Of a DNA stretch of 64,000 bases, positions 9,077 to 17,749 are shown piece after piece. The notes beneath the pieces were generated by a model. That model made no database searches. It saw only the letters and a program-made list of their open reading frames with translations, and was not told the DNA's origin. The number at the start of each line of letters is the position of its first letter. The stretch's first letter is position 1. Source of the DNA: Chryseobacterium wanjuense (GTDB lineage Bacteria; Bacteroidota; Bacteroidia; Flavobacteriales; Weeksellaceae); the NCBI RefSeq assembly GCF_900111495.1, contig NZ_FOIU01000003.1, positions 186,001 through 250,000 on the forward strand, read 5' to 3'. The position numbers and the translations under genes are program-made.

Positions 9077-10042
9077 TCATAATTCATAACTATTAAATAT
9101 TTTATGTTTTACTTTTTGTCGCTGAGCTTCAATTCTTTGGTTTAATTTTTCCTTAAACTCAATATACTTAGGATCTTTTTCGTCGTCGGATCTGTGAGCC
9201 AAAGCTTTATTAATTTTAAAATTTTCTTTAATAAAATCTTTTGTTTCCTCAGAAAAGTAAGCATTTCCAAATGTATCAAAAATATAATTAACCGCCTGAT
9301 TATTAGGATGAATCATATCTTCTTTATAAAAACGGTAATCCCGCAGATCATCCATCAAAATCTCATAAACCGGAAGGTAATGACAGTTTTCAAATTGTGA
9401 AATAATGTCATGAACCGCCGTGATTAATTTTGACTTACTTAATTGATTTTCAACCATTCCATCCTTTGTATGACGAACCGGTGAAACCGTAAACAAGATC
9501 TGTACATCGTCTTTACAGATATCTTTTAAGTTTAGAATCGTATCATAGATAGAATCCGTAAGTTCCTGTTGCGATAACAATCTCTTCTCAAAAAATTTCT
9601 GTGGAATTTTATGACAGTTAGCGACCAGCTTTTGTTTGGGAATAAATTCATAAATAAATGAAGTTCCGTACGTTACAATCACCCAGTTGGCATCCTGAAG
9701 AAAATGATTTCCCTCCACAATATTAGCATTAATTTTATTTAATGTCTGATGAATGTATCGTGTATCAAAACTTGTGTGGTGATCCAGCGAAATGTATTCA
9801 TCACTAAAAGCAATCAGATCTTCTTCTTTATAAAACTCGGAATCATGAAGCTTTTTAATGGAATTATTAATCGAAAAAGGATTAAAAATTGTTCCAAAAG
9901 GATTATTCACCGTCTGCAGCTGCCCTTGTTGAAACAGATCCGACATCTCAGAGGCGAAGCACGAACCTATTGAAAATATTTTATCTTCAACTTCAATTTT
10001 CTTCTTCGATTCTTTAATCTCAACTTCCGTCCTGAATTTCAC
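9077..10042 (-). CDS. GSCFA domain protein
   Basis: A 321-residue protein named by its own motif: FSIGSCFASEM near residue 26, followed by NNPFGTIFNPFSI. The later TYGTSFIYE and SPVRHTKDGM segments fit the GSCFA family, which is related to SGNH-type esterases. No signal peptide is seen. The substrate is not known. It starts four bases after the polyprenyl synthase stop codon, so the two are almost certainly cotranscribed. Confidence 0.85.
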   Translation of the reverse strand: MKFRTEVEIKESKKKIEVEDKIFSIGSCFASEMSDLFQQGQLQTVNNPFGTIFNPFSINNSIKKLHDSEFYKEEDLIAFSDEYISLDHHTSFDTRYIHQTLNKINANIVEGNHFLQDANWVIVTYGTSFIYEFIPKQKLVANCHKIPQKFFEKRLLSQQELTDSIYDTILNLKDICKDDVQILFTVSPVRHTKDGMVENQLSKSKLITAVHDIISQFENCHYLPVYEILMDDLRDYRFYKEDMIHPNNQAVNYIFDTFGNAYFSEETKDFIKENFKINKALAHRSDDEKDPKYIEFKEKLNQRIEAQRQKVKHKIFNSYEL

Positions 10043-10046
10043 GTTT

Positions 10047-11018
10047 TTAGCTTTCTCTTCTCAATAAATAATTTGCCAGTTCTGCGAATGGTTTTTTCTT
10101 TTCTTCCGGAATATCAATTTTTTGAAGGTAGCTTTGGCCGATTTCGTTGTGTTTTTCAATTAATCTCAACGCTTTTTCGTCCACTTTTGTTCTTCTGAAA
10201 ATCTTTTCTACGCCGTAAACCTTATCGATATTGTCTGTTTTTTTAGAATACCAGTAATCAAGCTCTTTTCTTTCCTCTTCCGTGGCGTGTTCTCTGGCCA
10301 TAAGATAAAGAACCGTCTTTTTATTTTCGTAAATATCACCGGCATGTTTCTTCCCAAATTGTGCCTGATCTCCGAAGACATCAAGATAATCATCCATAAT
10401 CTGGAAGGCAATTCCGATATGTTTTCCGAAGTTGAAAATGGCTTTTGCGTCCTTGAAATTCGCCTTTGCAATTAATGCTCCGATTTCGAATGAAGATGCA
10501 CTTAAAACCCCTGTTTTATAGGTAATCATTCTGATATAATCATCAAAAGTTACATCTTCCTGAGTTTCAAAATTGATGTCATACTGCTGACCTTCACATA
10601 AAAGCAGACCTGTATGCGTGAAAATCCTGATACACGCCTTGAAAATTTCAGGCTCCAGATCTTCGAAAAATTTGTAGGCTTTCAACATCAGTCCGTCTCC
10701 TGAAAGAATTCCTACGTTGATTCCGTGTAAAGTGTGAATTGTAGGCTTATTTCTTCTCAAAGGAGCTTCATCCATAATATCGTCGTGGATGAGGGTGAAG
10801 TTATGGAAAAATTCGATTGCCAGAGCAGGTTTAATGGCCTCTTTCAAATCGCCGCCGAATAAATCGCAAGCCATCAAAACCATGATCGGACGAAGACGTT
10901 TTCCTCCATGAGAAATAATGTAGTTCATCGGCTCGTATAACTCTGCCGGCTTGTCTTTGAAAGTATATTTGCCAATGGCATCAGCAACAATCTGTTGGTA
11001 TCTGTCTAAAAATTCCAT
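10047..11018 (-). CDS. Polyprenyl diphosphate synthase (trans type)
   Basis: A 323-residue prenyltransferase that extends allylic diphosphates with IPP for quinone or carotenoid side chains. The first Asp-rich motif reads LIHDDIMDEAPLRR and the second QIMDDYLDVFG; GGKRLRP is also present. Product length cannot be read reliably. The frame is open to a TTG at 11039, but that TTG lies inside a perfect -7 promoter element, so ATG 11018 (MEFLDRYQQIV) is used. It is the first gene of a minus-strand run with GSCFA, tatD and a methyltransferase. Confidence 0.9.
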   Translation of the reverse strand: MEFLDRYQQIVADAIGKYTFKDKPAELYEPMNYIISHGGKRLRPIMVLMACDLFGGDLKEAIKPALAIEFFHNFTLIHDDIMDEAPLRRNKPTIHTLHGINVGILSGDGLMLKAYKFFEDLEPEIFKACIRIFTHTGLLLCEGQQYDINFETQEDVTFDDYIRMITYKTGVLSASSFEIGALIAKANFKDAKAIFNFGKHIGIAFQIMDDYLDVFGDQAQFGKKHAGDIYENKKTVLYLMAREHATEEERKELDYWYSKKTDNIDKVYGVEKIFRRTKVDEKALRLIEKHNEIGQSYLQKIDIPEEKKKPFAELANYLLRRES

Positions 11019-11036
11019 AAGTTCTAATAGTTTGAA

Positions 11037-11044
11037 CAAAAATA
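11037..11044 (-). promoter_or_regulatory. -7 promoter element of the polyprenyl synthase gene
   Basis: On the minus strand this reads TATTTTTG, a match to TAnnTTTG, with a TTG at 11068-11070 at a plausible -33 distance (23 bases). That -33 element is supplied by the T tract of the upstream gene's terminator. Confidence 0.65.
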
Positions 11045-11072
11045 CAATTTTTCAGGGCTTTATAAAACAAAA

Positions 11073-11096
11073 AACTTTGCCCAATTGAGCAAAGTT
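11073..11096 (-). terminator. Terminator of the GLPGLI gene
   Basis: AACTTTGC (11073-11080) pairs with GCAAAGTT (11089-11096) around CCAATTGA. On the minus strand it is followed by a T run. The same 24 bases occur at 11980-12003. Confidence 0.85.
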
Positions 11097-11111
11097 TATT
11101 TTCAAATTATT

Positions 11112-11909
11112 TTAGTCGAGATAATTATTTACGCGTTTGGCATTGCTGTTAATCCTGGCAATATCGACAGGTTTTAAAGTAATTCCAGTTTGATTGGAAA
11201 GCACACCTGCAGCATTATCTATACTATTTTGTCTTGCTTTATAAAACGTGGAGTATTTTGTCGCGAATACATCTTTCATTAAGGTCATTGGTTTTACAAC
11301 TTTTTTAAAGCTTATCATGGTAAAATGAATATTATCATTCGGATCATAAACTTCAAGCACCAATCCAGGTAACCCTTTAAAAACATAAGGACCATCCGGA
11401 ATAGGAATCGATTCTGTAAACCATGCAATATAATGTCTGCCTTTATATTTTCCTGTAGCTTTTTTGCAGAGATATGACTCGATCATTTTTGTTTCACTTC
11501 CTACTTTCCATTGTATAGGATCTTCCAAAGGAAATGAAAATTTGTTTCTCATCAATTCTTTGTAAATGGTTTGTTTTCCATTGTCAGAGAAAACTTCCGA
11601 TTTGAAATAAGTTCTTGGAACATTTCTCATGTCCACCACAACTTTCCCATTTATTGCATTTTCAACACTTTTTTTTCCTATTGACATTGCAATAGAATCG
11701 CTGATTGCCTTTTGTGTACTTCTGAATAAGGATTTTTGATCTTTGATTAATAAAGACAAATTTTCTTCTACTGCATTATTTTTTGATAAAGTATCATCAA
11801 AACTTTTAATTCTATAGATGGCCTCATACTGTGATTTTAAAGTATTCGATTGAGAATAAAGAATATTGTTTACTACTAAAAAAAGCAGAGTTCCTAACTT
11901 AATTTTCAT
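11112..11909 (-). CDS. GLPGLI family secreted protein
   Basis: A 265-residue secreted protein. The signal peptide covers about residues 1-20 (MKIKLGTLLFLVVNNILYSQ). The family hallmark is present as FKGLPGLVLEVYD, preceded by the usual IAWFTESIPIPDGPY segment. GLPGLI proteins are common in Bacteroidota and are often linked to TonB receptors; their function is unknown to me. Nearly identical terminators lie on both sides of the gene. Confidence 0.88.
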   Translation of the reverse strand: MKIKLGTLLFLVVNNILYSQSNTLKSQYEAIYRIKSFDDTLSKNNAVEENLSLLIKDQKSLFRSTQKAISDSIAMSIGKKSVENAINGKVVVDMRNVPRTYFKSEVFSDNGKQTIYKELMRNKFSFPLEDPIQWKVGSETKMIESYLCKKATGKYKGRHYIAWFTESIPIPDGPYVFKGLPGLVLEVYDPNDNIHFTMISFKKVVKPMTLMKDVFATKYSTFYKARQNSIDNAAGVLSNQTGITLKPVDIARINSNAKRVNNYLD

Positions 11910-11979
11910 GGTTTAATAATCAATATTAACTAAGCATTAAACTTAATTTTCAACAATATAGTATCCTTAAAACAAAAAA

Positions 11980-12003
11980 AACTTTGCCCAATTGAGCAAA
12001 GTT
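11980..12003 (-). terminator. Terminator downstream of the phosphate transporter
   Basis: This has the same 24-base hairpin as 11073-11096: AACTTTGC (11980-11987) with GCAAAGTT (11996-12003), followed on the minus strand by a T run. It lies 24 bases past the transporter stop codon. Confidence 0.85.
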
Positions 12004-12027
12004 TTATATACTATTTTAAATTTCTGT

Positions 12028-13170
12028 TTACGTTAAAAATGTTACCAAAAGATAAGTCACTCCTGCAACAATTGCTGAAATCGGAATCGTAAGAACCCAA
12101 GCCCAAAGTAAGCTTACGGTGATTCCCCATCTTACGGCAGAGATTCTTTTCGTCAAACCAACCCCGATGATAGAACCTGTAATCGTATGTGTTGTAGAAA
12201 CAGGAATACCAAAGTGATCTGTAATGAATAGAGTAATTGCTCCTGCAGTTTCGGCGCTTACCCCTTCCAGTGAAGTTACTTTCGTGATTTTAGTACCCAT
12301 TGTTTTGATGATTTTCCAACCACCACTCATGGTTCCCAAACCAATCGCTAAAAACGATACCAAAGGAACCCAAAGATAATGTTCTGCGAAATAATCGAAG
12401 CGTCCTGCAGCAGGAATATCCAGATAAATCGGGTCGTGAAGCATTTCAACGTGATAATAAATTAATGCTGCACCGATGATCCCCATTACTTTCTGAGCAT
12501 CATTCAGACCGTGTCCTAAACTGAACAACGCTGAAGAAACCAGCTGCAATCTTTTGAAAGACTTGTCTGCTTTATGCGGGTTTGATTTTTTATATAGGTG
12601 AACAATAATTAATGTAATAATGATCGAAATAATCATCCCTATGATCGGAGCCAGGAAAATGAATAAGAAAATAGGAATTACTTTTTCAAATTTCACAACG
12701 CTCTGATGCGTCACCTGATTGAATGCTTCCTTGCAAGTATCCCAGAACCCTAAAGCTGGCTGAGCCGCAGCTACATCGTGATAATCCATCATGAAAGCAT
12801 GCATAAGAGCCGCTCCCAAAAAACCTCCGATCAACGTGTGGGAAGACGAAGAAGGAATACCAAACCACCATGTTAAAAGATTCCATAAAATGGCAGCGAC
12901 AAGCCCGGAGAATATTACTTCAAGGGTGATAAAATTTTCATTCACTGTCTTGGCAATCGTGTTACCAATTTTAAATTCTCCAATCACATAAGCCGCTAAA
13001 AAGAAAGCCGCGAAGTTCCAAAGTGCTGCCCAAAGTACAGCCTGGAATGGAGTTAAAACTTTTGTAGAAACTATAGTCGCAATTGAGTTGGCTGCATCAT
13101 GAAAACCATTGATATAGTCGAAGATCAGCGCCAGTGCAATAATAACTATAAGTAAAACCGGAAATTCCAT
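12028..13170 (-). CDS. Inorganic phosphate transporter, PiT family
   Basis: A 380-residue multi-spanning membrane protein. Both PiT signatures are visible: FDYINGFHDAANSIAT near the N-terminus and the second-half copy GHGLNDAQKVMGIIG, with GIPSSSSHTLIGG and GIPVSTTHTITGS repeats showing the internal duplication. It probably carries low-affinity, ion-coupled phosphate uptake. The DUF47 gene ends 19 bases upstream on the same strand, the usual partner arrangement. Confidence 0.94.
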   Translation of the reverse strand: MEFPVLLIVIIALALIFDYINGFHDAANSIATIVSTKVLTPFQAVLWAALWNFAAFFLAAYVIGEFKIGNTIAKTVNENFITLEVIFSGLVAAILWNLLTWWFGIPSSSSHTLIGGFLGAALMHAFMMDYHDVAAAQPALGFWDTCKEAFNQVTHQSVVKFEKVIPIFLFIFLAPIIGMIISIIITLIIVHLYKKSNPHKADKSFKRLQLVSSALFSLGHGLNDAQKVMGIIGAALIYYHVEMLHDPIYLDIPAAGRFDYFAEHYLWVPLVSFLAIGLGTMSGGWKIIKTMGTKITKVTSLEGVSAETAGAITLFITDHFGIPVSTTHTITGSIIGVGLTKRISAVRWGITVSLLWAWVLTIPISAIVAGVTYLLVTFLT

Positions 13171-13189
13171 TGTTAATTATAATTATTAA

Positions 13190-13828
13190 TTAAGCGTATT
13201 TAATCATGATGTTCTCAATCGTGTTGGCAACATCCTCTGCTTTGTCAGTTACTACTTCAAGATAATTAAGTACAGATGAAACTTTGATGATATTGATAGC
13301 GTCGTTGGTTTCGAATAATTCTACCATTGAGTTCGAAAGCAAATCGTCGGCAATATTTTCAATAGAATTTACTTTAATACAAGCTTCTTTTACCTGCTCC
13401 ATGTTTTTGAAACCTTTCAGGTTTTTCATGGCATTCTGAATTTCAAGACATGCCTTGTGAATCAGTAATGAGAAATCCGAATAAGCCTTCATTTCAGGCG
13501 ATTTGTATAAGAAAATGTATTTTGTAGAAGCGTAGATATAATCTGCGATATCGTCTAATCCTGTTGCTAACGTGTGGATATCTTCTCTGTCGAAAGGAGT
13601 AATGAAGTTTTTCCCCAGTTCTACGAAGATCTCGTGTGTTAATTCATCATTTTTGTGTTCGTAATCGCTCATCTTTTTCAACATAGAATCGTCGTTTAGA
13701 TCGAAATCTTTGATTCCGTGGTTGAACTCCTCAGACATTGCTACAAGGTTTTCTGTTACTTTCTCGAACAGTACAAAGAAGATTTTATCTTTCGGTTGAA
13801 AAGCGTGGAAAATATTACCAATTCCCAT
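13190..13828 (-). CDS. DUF47/PhoU-like phosphate transport partner protein
   Basis: A 212-residue mainly helical, acidic protein of the DUF47 (PhoU_div) family, which typically accompanies PiT transporters and is thought to control them. Features are MGIGNIFHAFQPKDKIFF and a long series of helices ending KAEDVANTIENIMIKYA. The frame is open to a TTG at 13855, but ATG 13828 gives the usual family start. It is the first gene of a two-gene operon with the transporter. Confidence 0.88.
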   Translation of the reverse strand: MGIGNIFHAFQPKDKIFFVLFEKVTENLVAMSEEFNHGIKDFDLNDDSMLKKMSDYEHKNDELTHEIFVELGKNFITPFDREDIHTLATGLDDIADYIYASTKYIFLYKSPEMKAYSDFSLLIHKACLEIQNAMKNLKGFKNMEQVKEACIKVNSIENIADDLLSNSMVELFETNDAINIIKVSSVLNYLEVVTDKAEDVANTIENIMIKYA

Positions 13829-13939
13829 TTTTAAGTTTTTATAATTCGTGTGCAAATTTCCTAAAAAAGGATCTTACCTGAAAACATACAACATTAATTT
13901 TTGTTAACATTGCCTTAACAGCTGATTATCAAACAAAAA

Positions 13940-13959
13940 AACCGACTTTTCAGCCGGTT
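13940..13959 (-). terminator. Terminator of the second DEAD-box helicase gene
   Basis: AACCGAC (13940-13946) pairs with GCCGGTT (13953-13959), one mismatch, followed by a T run on the minus strand. Confidence 0.75.
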
Positions 13960-13980
13960 GATTTTATAAGTATAAGAGTT

Positions 13981-15663
13981 TTAGTTTGCCACTTCGGCTC
14001 TCATTTCCTTTCCTTTGAATTTCATCGATCCAATATTACTTAAAACATTGTCTTTGAAAGATTTTTCAACTTCGAAGAAAGAGAATTTCTCTAAGATCTC
14101 GATATCTCCGATTTCGGCTCTTTTTTTGCCTTTTCCGGATGTTGCTTTATTGATAATATCTAAAACATCAAGCTTTTTCAATTGATCTTTTTTACCAAGG
14201 TTGAAGAAAAATCTTACCATGTTTTCGTTTCTTCTTCTCGGTTTTGCACTACGGTCTCTGTCTCCTCCTCTCTCACGGTCGCGATCTCTTCCTCTGTCAC
14301 GATCTCTTCTGTCTCTTCTCGGGTCATCATCTCTCGTGCTCAGTTTCTGCTCGATAAGATCATGTCTGTCTTTGTAGTACAGCGCAAGATCTTTCAATTG
14401 GAACTGAAGAAGTTTGTGAACCAATTCTTCTTTTGAGAAAGCTGACAAATCAGGAATTAAAGAATCATCAAATTCAAAGAAATCTTCGTGTACTTCGAAA
14501 AGACTTTCAAAAACACCGCCAACTTGAGCTTTAATAATTTCTTCTCCCGAAGGAATAATATTTTCAACAATATCAATTTTCGTTGAAAACTTGATTTGCT
14601 TTAATTTTCTGCTTTCTTCAGGCTTTATCAATGCCATTGAAATACCGTCTTTTCCTGCTCTACCCGTTCTACCACTTCTGTGAACGAATACTTCAGGATC
14701 ATCAGGTAAAGAATAATGGATAACGTGAGTCAGAGAGTTTACATCAAGACCTCTCGCTGCAACGTCTGTTGCGACAAGAATATCGATATTCTTCAATCTG
14801 AACTTCTTCATTACCGTGTCTCTCTGCGCCTGAGAAAGGTCACCATGAAGGGCATCAGCGGCGTAACCGTTCTGCATCAGATAATCTGCCACCTCCTGAG
14901 TTTCCATTCTGGTTCTGCAGAAAATAATCGAATACTGATTCGGGTTTGCGTCGATCAATCGCTTAAGAGCTTCTTTTTTCTGACGGTATCCTACTACGTA
15001 ATATTCGTGCTTAATATTCTTTTTAACCTCGTTGATAGAACCTACAGAAATTCTGTGCGGTTTTGTCAGATAGTTTTTAGAAATTCTTTCCACCTCTTTA
15101 TTCATCGTAGCCGAGAACAAGAAAGTCTGTTTTGTTTCAGGAGTTTCACTCAGAATTGTTTCCAATTCGTCTTTGAAGCCCATTGAAAGCATCTCATCAG
15201 CTTCGTCTAATACCAGCCAGTGAATCGCTGAAAAATCTAAAGCTTTTCTGTTGATTAAATCAATCACTCTACCCGGAGTTCCCACGATGATCTGTGGTTT
15301 ATCCTTCAAAGATCTCATTTGTTCCATAATACTGCTTCCACCATAAACTGCAGTAGTTTTGATGTCTTTCATGTATTTAGAATAATTTTTTATGTCTTTA
15401 GCAATCTGAAGACATAATTCTCGTGTCGGACAAAGCACCAATAATTGGATTTTGCGACTCGTATCGTCAATCATATCCAAAATCGGAAGCGAAAACGCTG
15501 CAGTTTTGCCTGTCCCAGTCTGCGCAAGTGCGATCAAGTCGCGAATATCTGAAAGAATAAAAGGGATAGTCTGTTTTTGGATTTCTGTCGGGCTTTCGTA
15601 GCCCAGTTCGCCAATTGCCTTAAGAATGTCAGGACTTAAATTGGTTTCCGTAAATAAATTCAT
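13981..15663 (-). CDS. DEAD-box RNA helicase with DbpA-type RNA-binding domain (DeaD/CsdA-like)
   Basis: A 560-residue RNA helicase. Core motifs are [59 protein letters not shown] and HRSGRTGRAGKDG. After the core comes an Asp/Arg-rich disordered segment (about 445-475, repeated RDRDRGRDRD) and a C-terminal domain beginning MVRFFFNLGKKDQL that resembles the DbpA RNA-binding domain. Such proteins act in ribosome assembly and cold adaptation. It stands alone with its own promoter and terminator. Confidence 0.93.
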   Translation of the reverse strand: MNLFTETNLSPDILKAIGELGYESPTEIQKQTIPFILSDIRDLIALAQTGTGKTAAFSLPILDMIDDTSRKIQLLVLCPTRELCLQIAKDIKNYSKYMKDIKTTAVYGGSSIMEQMRSLKDKPQIIVGTPGRVIDLINRKALDFSAIHWLVLDEADEMLSMGFKDELETILSETPETKQTFLFSATMNKEVERISKNYLTKPHRISVGSINEVKKNIKHEYYVVGYRQKKEALKRLIDANPNQYSIIFCRTRMETQEVADYLMQNGYAADALHGDLSQAQRDTVMKKFRLKNIDILVATDVAARGLDVNSLTHVIHYSLPDDPEVFVHRSGRTGRAGKDGISMALIKPEESRKLKQIKFSTKIDIVENIIPSGEEIIKAQVGGVFESLFEVHEDFFEFDDSLIPDLSAFSKEELVHKLLQFQLKDLALYYKDRHDLIEQKLSTRDDDPRRDRRDRDRGRDRDRERGGDRDRSAKPRRRNENMVRFFFNLGKKDQLKKLDVLDIINKATSGKGKKRAEIGDIEILEKFSFFEVEKSFKDNVLSNIGSMKFKGKEMRAEVAN

Positions 15664-15683
15664 TAAATATTTTAAAATTTTTG

Positions 15684-15691
15684 CAAAGATA
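15684..15691 (-). promoter_or_regulatory. -7 promoter element of the second helicase gene
   Basis: The minus strand reads TATCTTTG, a perfect TAnnTTTG match 20 bases before the ATG. The -33 element is not clear. Confidence 0.6.
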
Positions 15692-15877
15692 CAATTAATA
15701 TTTGAATTACATTTAAAGTATTATTACGGAAACAATAATTTAACATTCAAAACATGCAATCCTTTTGTAATTTCCGCAGAAAAAACATATTTTTTTTATT
15801 TTTAATTTAATAATTGTCCTCATTTTTAAACTTTACTAAGTTTTCATTTCTGATTATGAGATTGGATTGAGTAAAAA

Positions 15878-15908
15878 TTGGGTTGCATGAAACTTTTAAT
15901 TATTTTTG
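15878..15908 (+). promoter_or_regulatory. Promoter of the DUF2461 gene
   Basis: TTG (15878-15880), a 20-base spacer and TATTTTTG (15901-15908) match the flavobacterial TTG-N17-23-TAnnTTTG promoter, 17 bases before the ATG. Confidence 0.65.
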
Positions 15909-15925
15909 AATTAAAATAAAAAAAT

Positions 15926-16591
15926 ATGCAGGCAATACTTTCTCCAAAAGTTTTCGAGTTTTTAAAGAAATTAACTAAAAATAATAACCGCGAGTGGTTT
16001 ACAGAAAATAAAAATCTTTATACGGAATCTCAGGAAAATATAGTTTCGTTCCTTGAAGACCTGATCAGAGAAATGTCTGAATTTGATGAAGAACTGGGAA
16101 AAATAGACGCTAAAAAATCACTGTTCAGAATCTATCGTGACACAAGATTCTCGAAGGATAAAATTCCTTATAAAACCAATTTTGGCGCGTCTTTGGGAAT
16201 GGGAAAAGGCAGCCAGAAAGGCGGATATTACCTTCATCTGGAACCCGGAAAATCTTTCATCGCCGGAGGAATCTATATGCCGGAATCTTCCGTCTTAAAA
16301 GAAATAAGAAAGGAAATTTCGTTGTATGGAGAAGAATTTCTTGCTATTCTAAACAATAAAGATTTCAAAAAACATTTTCCCGAGCTGGATCAGGATGACA
16401 AACTGAAAAAAGTTCCGATGGGTTTTGAAAAAGAAGATCCGATGGGTGAATATCTTAAACTGAAGAATTTCATTGTGGTGTATTCGCTAAAAGACGAGGA
16501 AGTTTTAGACAAAAATGCCGTAAAAAACCTGGCAAAAGTTTTCAAGCTGATGAAGCCTTTGAATGATTTTTTGAATGCTCCTTTTTTGTAA
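15926..16591 (+). CDS. DUF2461 family protein
   Basis: A 221-residue soluble protein. The N-terminal NNREWFTENK and the central RIYRDTRFSKDKIPYKTNFG are characteristic of DUF2461 (TIGR02453), followed by GGYYLHLEPGKSFIAGGIYMPE. The family is widespread and uncharacterised as far as I know. It has its own promoter and is followed by a 350-base block of dispersed repeats. Confidence 0.85.
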   Translation: MQAILSPKVFEFLKKLTKNNNREWFTENKNLYTESQENIVSFLEDLIREMSEFDEELGKIDAKKSLFRIYRDTRFSKDKIPYKTNFGASLGMGKGSQKGGYYLHLEPGKSFIAGGIYMPESSVLKEIRKEISLYGEEFLAILNNKDFKKHFPELDQDDKLKKVPMGFEKEDPMGEYLKLKNFIVVYSLKDEEVLDKNAVKNLAKVFKLMKPLNDFLNAPFL

Positions 16592-16621
16592 GGGAAATCA
16601 ATAATTAACTTTAAAAATATA

Positions 16622-16675
16622 ATCCTGGAAAGATCTCGACATTCAAATTAAATTGAGTTTAGATCTTTTCAGGAT
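16622..16675. repeat. Palindromic ATCCTGAAAGGATCT repeat, diverged copy
   Basis: The left arm 16622-16636 and right arm 16661-16675 (AGATCTTTTCAGGAT) form an inverted repeat of the same family as 2831-2898 and 39134-39218. A CAAACCTAACAGG half-site of the 852-884 family follows near 16694. This and the element at 16727-16822 fill most of the gap from 16592 to 16919; no gene is seen there. Confidence 0.7.
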
Positions 16676-16726
16676 GACAAACTTTGTGGATTCAAACCTA
16701 ACAGGTTTTGATTCGCAGAACTTTAT

Positions 16727-16822
16727 CCCTAGCCCCGATAGGAACGACATCCTTTTTGGTTCGGGCGGAGCGAAGCGGAGCCCGTAACCAAAAAGATACA
16801 GTGGATAGCGGGAAATAGCTCC
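16727..16822 (+). repeat. Dispersed intergenic repeat, long copy with GC-rich hairpin
   Basis: The segment starts CCCTAGCCCCG and ends AGCGGGAAATAGCTCC. An internal hairpin pairs CTTTTTGGTT with AACCAAAAAG around GGGCGGAGCGAAGCGGAGCCC. The outer parts match 2718-2787 in inverse orientation. The GC-rich core stands out in an AT-rich genome. Confidence 0.75.
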
Positions 16823-16919
16823 TAAAAATAAAATGAGCGCAAAAGATTAAATTAATTTAACAACTGATAATCAATCGATTACAAATTAAAAATTTTAACA
16901 TTAGTTTAACATTTTTGCT

Positions 16920-16927
16920 TATATTTG
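16920..16927 (+). promoter_or_regulatory. -7 promoter element of the FkbM gene
   Basis: TATATTTG is a perfect TAnnTTTG match 21 bases before ATG 16949. It contains the TTG at 16925 that opens the longest possible frame. Confidence 0.6.
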
Positions 16928-16948
16928 CTGTTCGTCAAAAAGCTAACA

Positions 16949-17743
16949 ATGTCCTTATACCGAAGAATTGCAGAAACACTACAATATATCAGTCCGAGTT
17001 TTTATAAAAAGAGATATTTTAAGAAATTAAACAACCTTAATAAAGACAACTTTTCGGCTAAAAATGTAGAACCGGAATTGGTCTGGATCAAAGAATATCT
17101 GCCTAAAAATGCTGTGATTCTGGATATTGGCGCCAACGTGGGAACGTTTTTATACCAGTTGGAAAACAAGCTGAATCATGAGCACATCTACGGTTTTGAA
17201 CCCAACCAAAAGCTTTACAGACGACTAAAAAGATTATTTCCAAAAATGAGAATTCTTCCGCTGGCGTTGTCTGACGAGAATACCACTGCGGAATTCAAAG
17301 TTCCCGTGATCAACGGAAAAATAATTGCATCGCGAGGAACGCTGAACACGTCCTACAAAGAAAAAGGCGAAGAAATGAGCCATACCGAAAAGGTAAAAGT
17401 AATAAAACTCGACGACTGGGCTGCGATAGAACATTTCAAAAGACTGGATTTCATTAAGATAGACGTCGAAGGCAACGAGATGAAAACGTTGTTCGGAGCC
17501 AGAAAAGTCATCGAACAATTTGCCCCGACTTTAATGGTCGAAATGGAACAGAGACACCACGAAACCCCGATCTGGAACGAAATTTCGGAAGTGGAATCCT
17601 GGGGTTATGAAGCAAAATACCTCAACAGAAACACTTTTGAACTAGAGAAAATAACGGAAGAAATTCTTCTAAAAAACATAAATGACGAAAAAAATAAGCA
17701 AGAATACATCAACAATATAATTTTTATCCCTAAAAACCATTAA
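16949..17743 (+). CDS. FkbM family methyltransferase
   Basis: A 264-residue SAM-dependent methyltransferase of the FkbM family, often acting on sugars in surface polysaccharides. The SAM motif is VILDIGANVGTFLYQL, followed by IYGFEPNQKLYRRLK, LDDWAAIEHFKRLDFIKIDVEGNE and the C-terminal MVEMEQRH. ATG 16949 is chosen because the longer TTG start at 16925 lies inside a promoter element. The flippase gene starts six bases after the stop, so they are likely cotranscribed. Confidence 0.85.
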   Translation: MSLYRRIAETLQYISPSFYKKRYFKKLNNLNKDNFSAKNVEPELVWIKEYLPKNAVILDIGANVGTFLYQLENKLNHEHIYGFEPNQKLYRRLKRLFPKMRILPLALSDENTTAEFKVPVINGKIIASRGTLNTSYKEKGEEMSHTEKVKVIKLDDWAAIEHFKRLDFIKIDVEGNEMKTLFGARKVIEQFAPTLMVEMEQRHHETPIWNEISEVESWGYEAKYLNRNTFELEKITEEILLKNINDEKNKQEYINNIIFIPKNH

Positions 17744-17749
17744 AACGCC

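Noticed and set aside
14716..15186. 156-codon frame antisense to the second helicase gene
   Set aside because: A shadow of conserved helicase motifs on the other strand.
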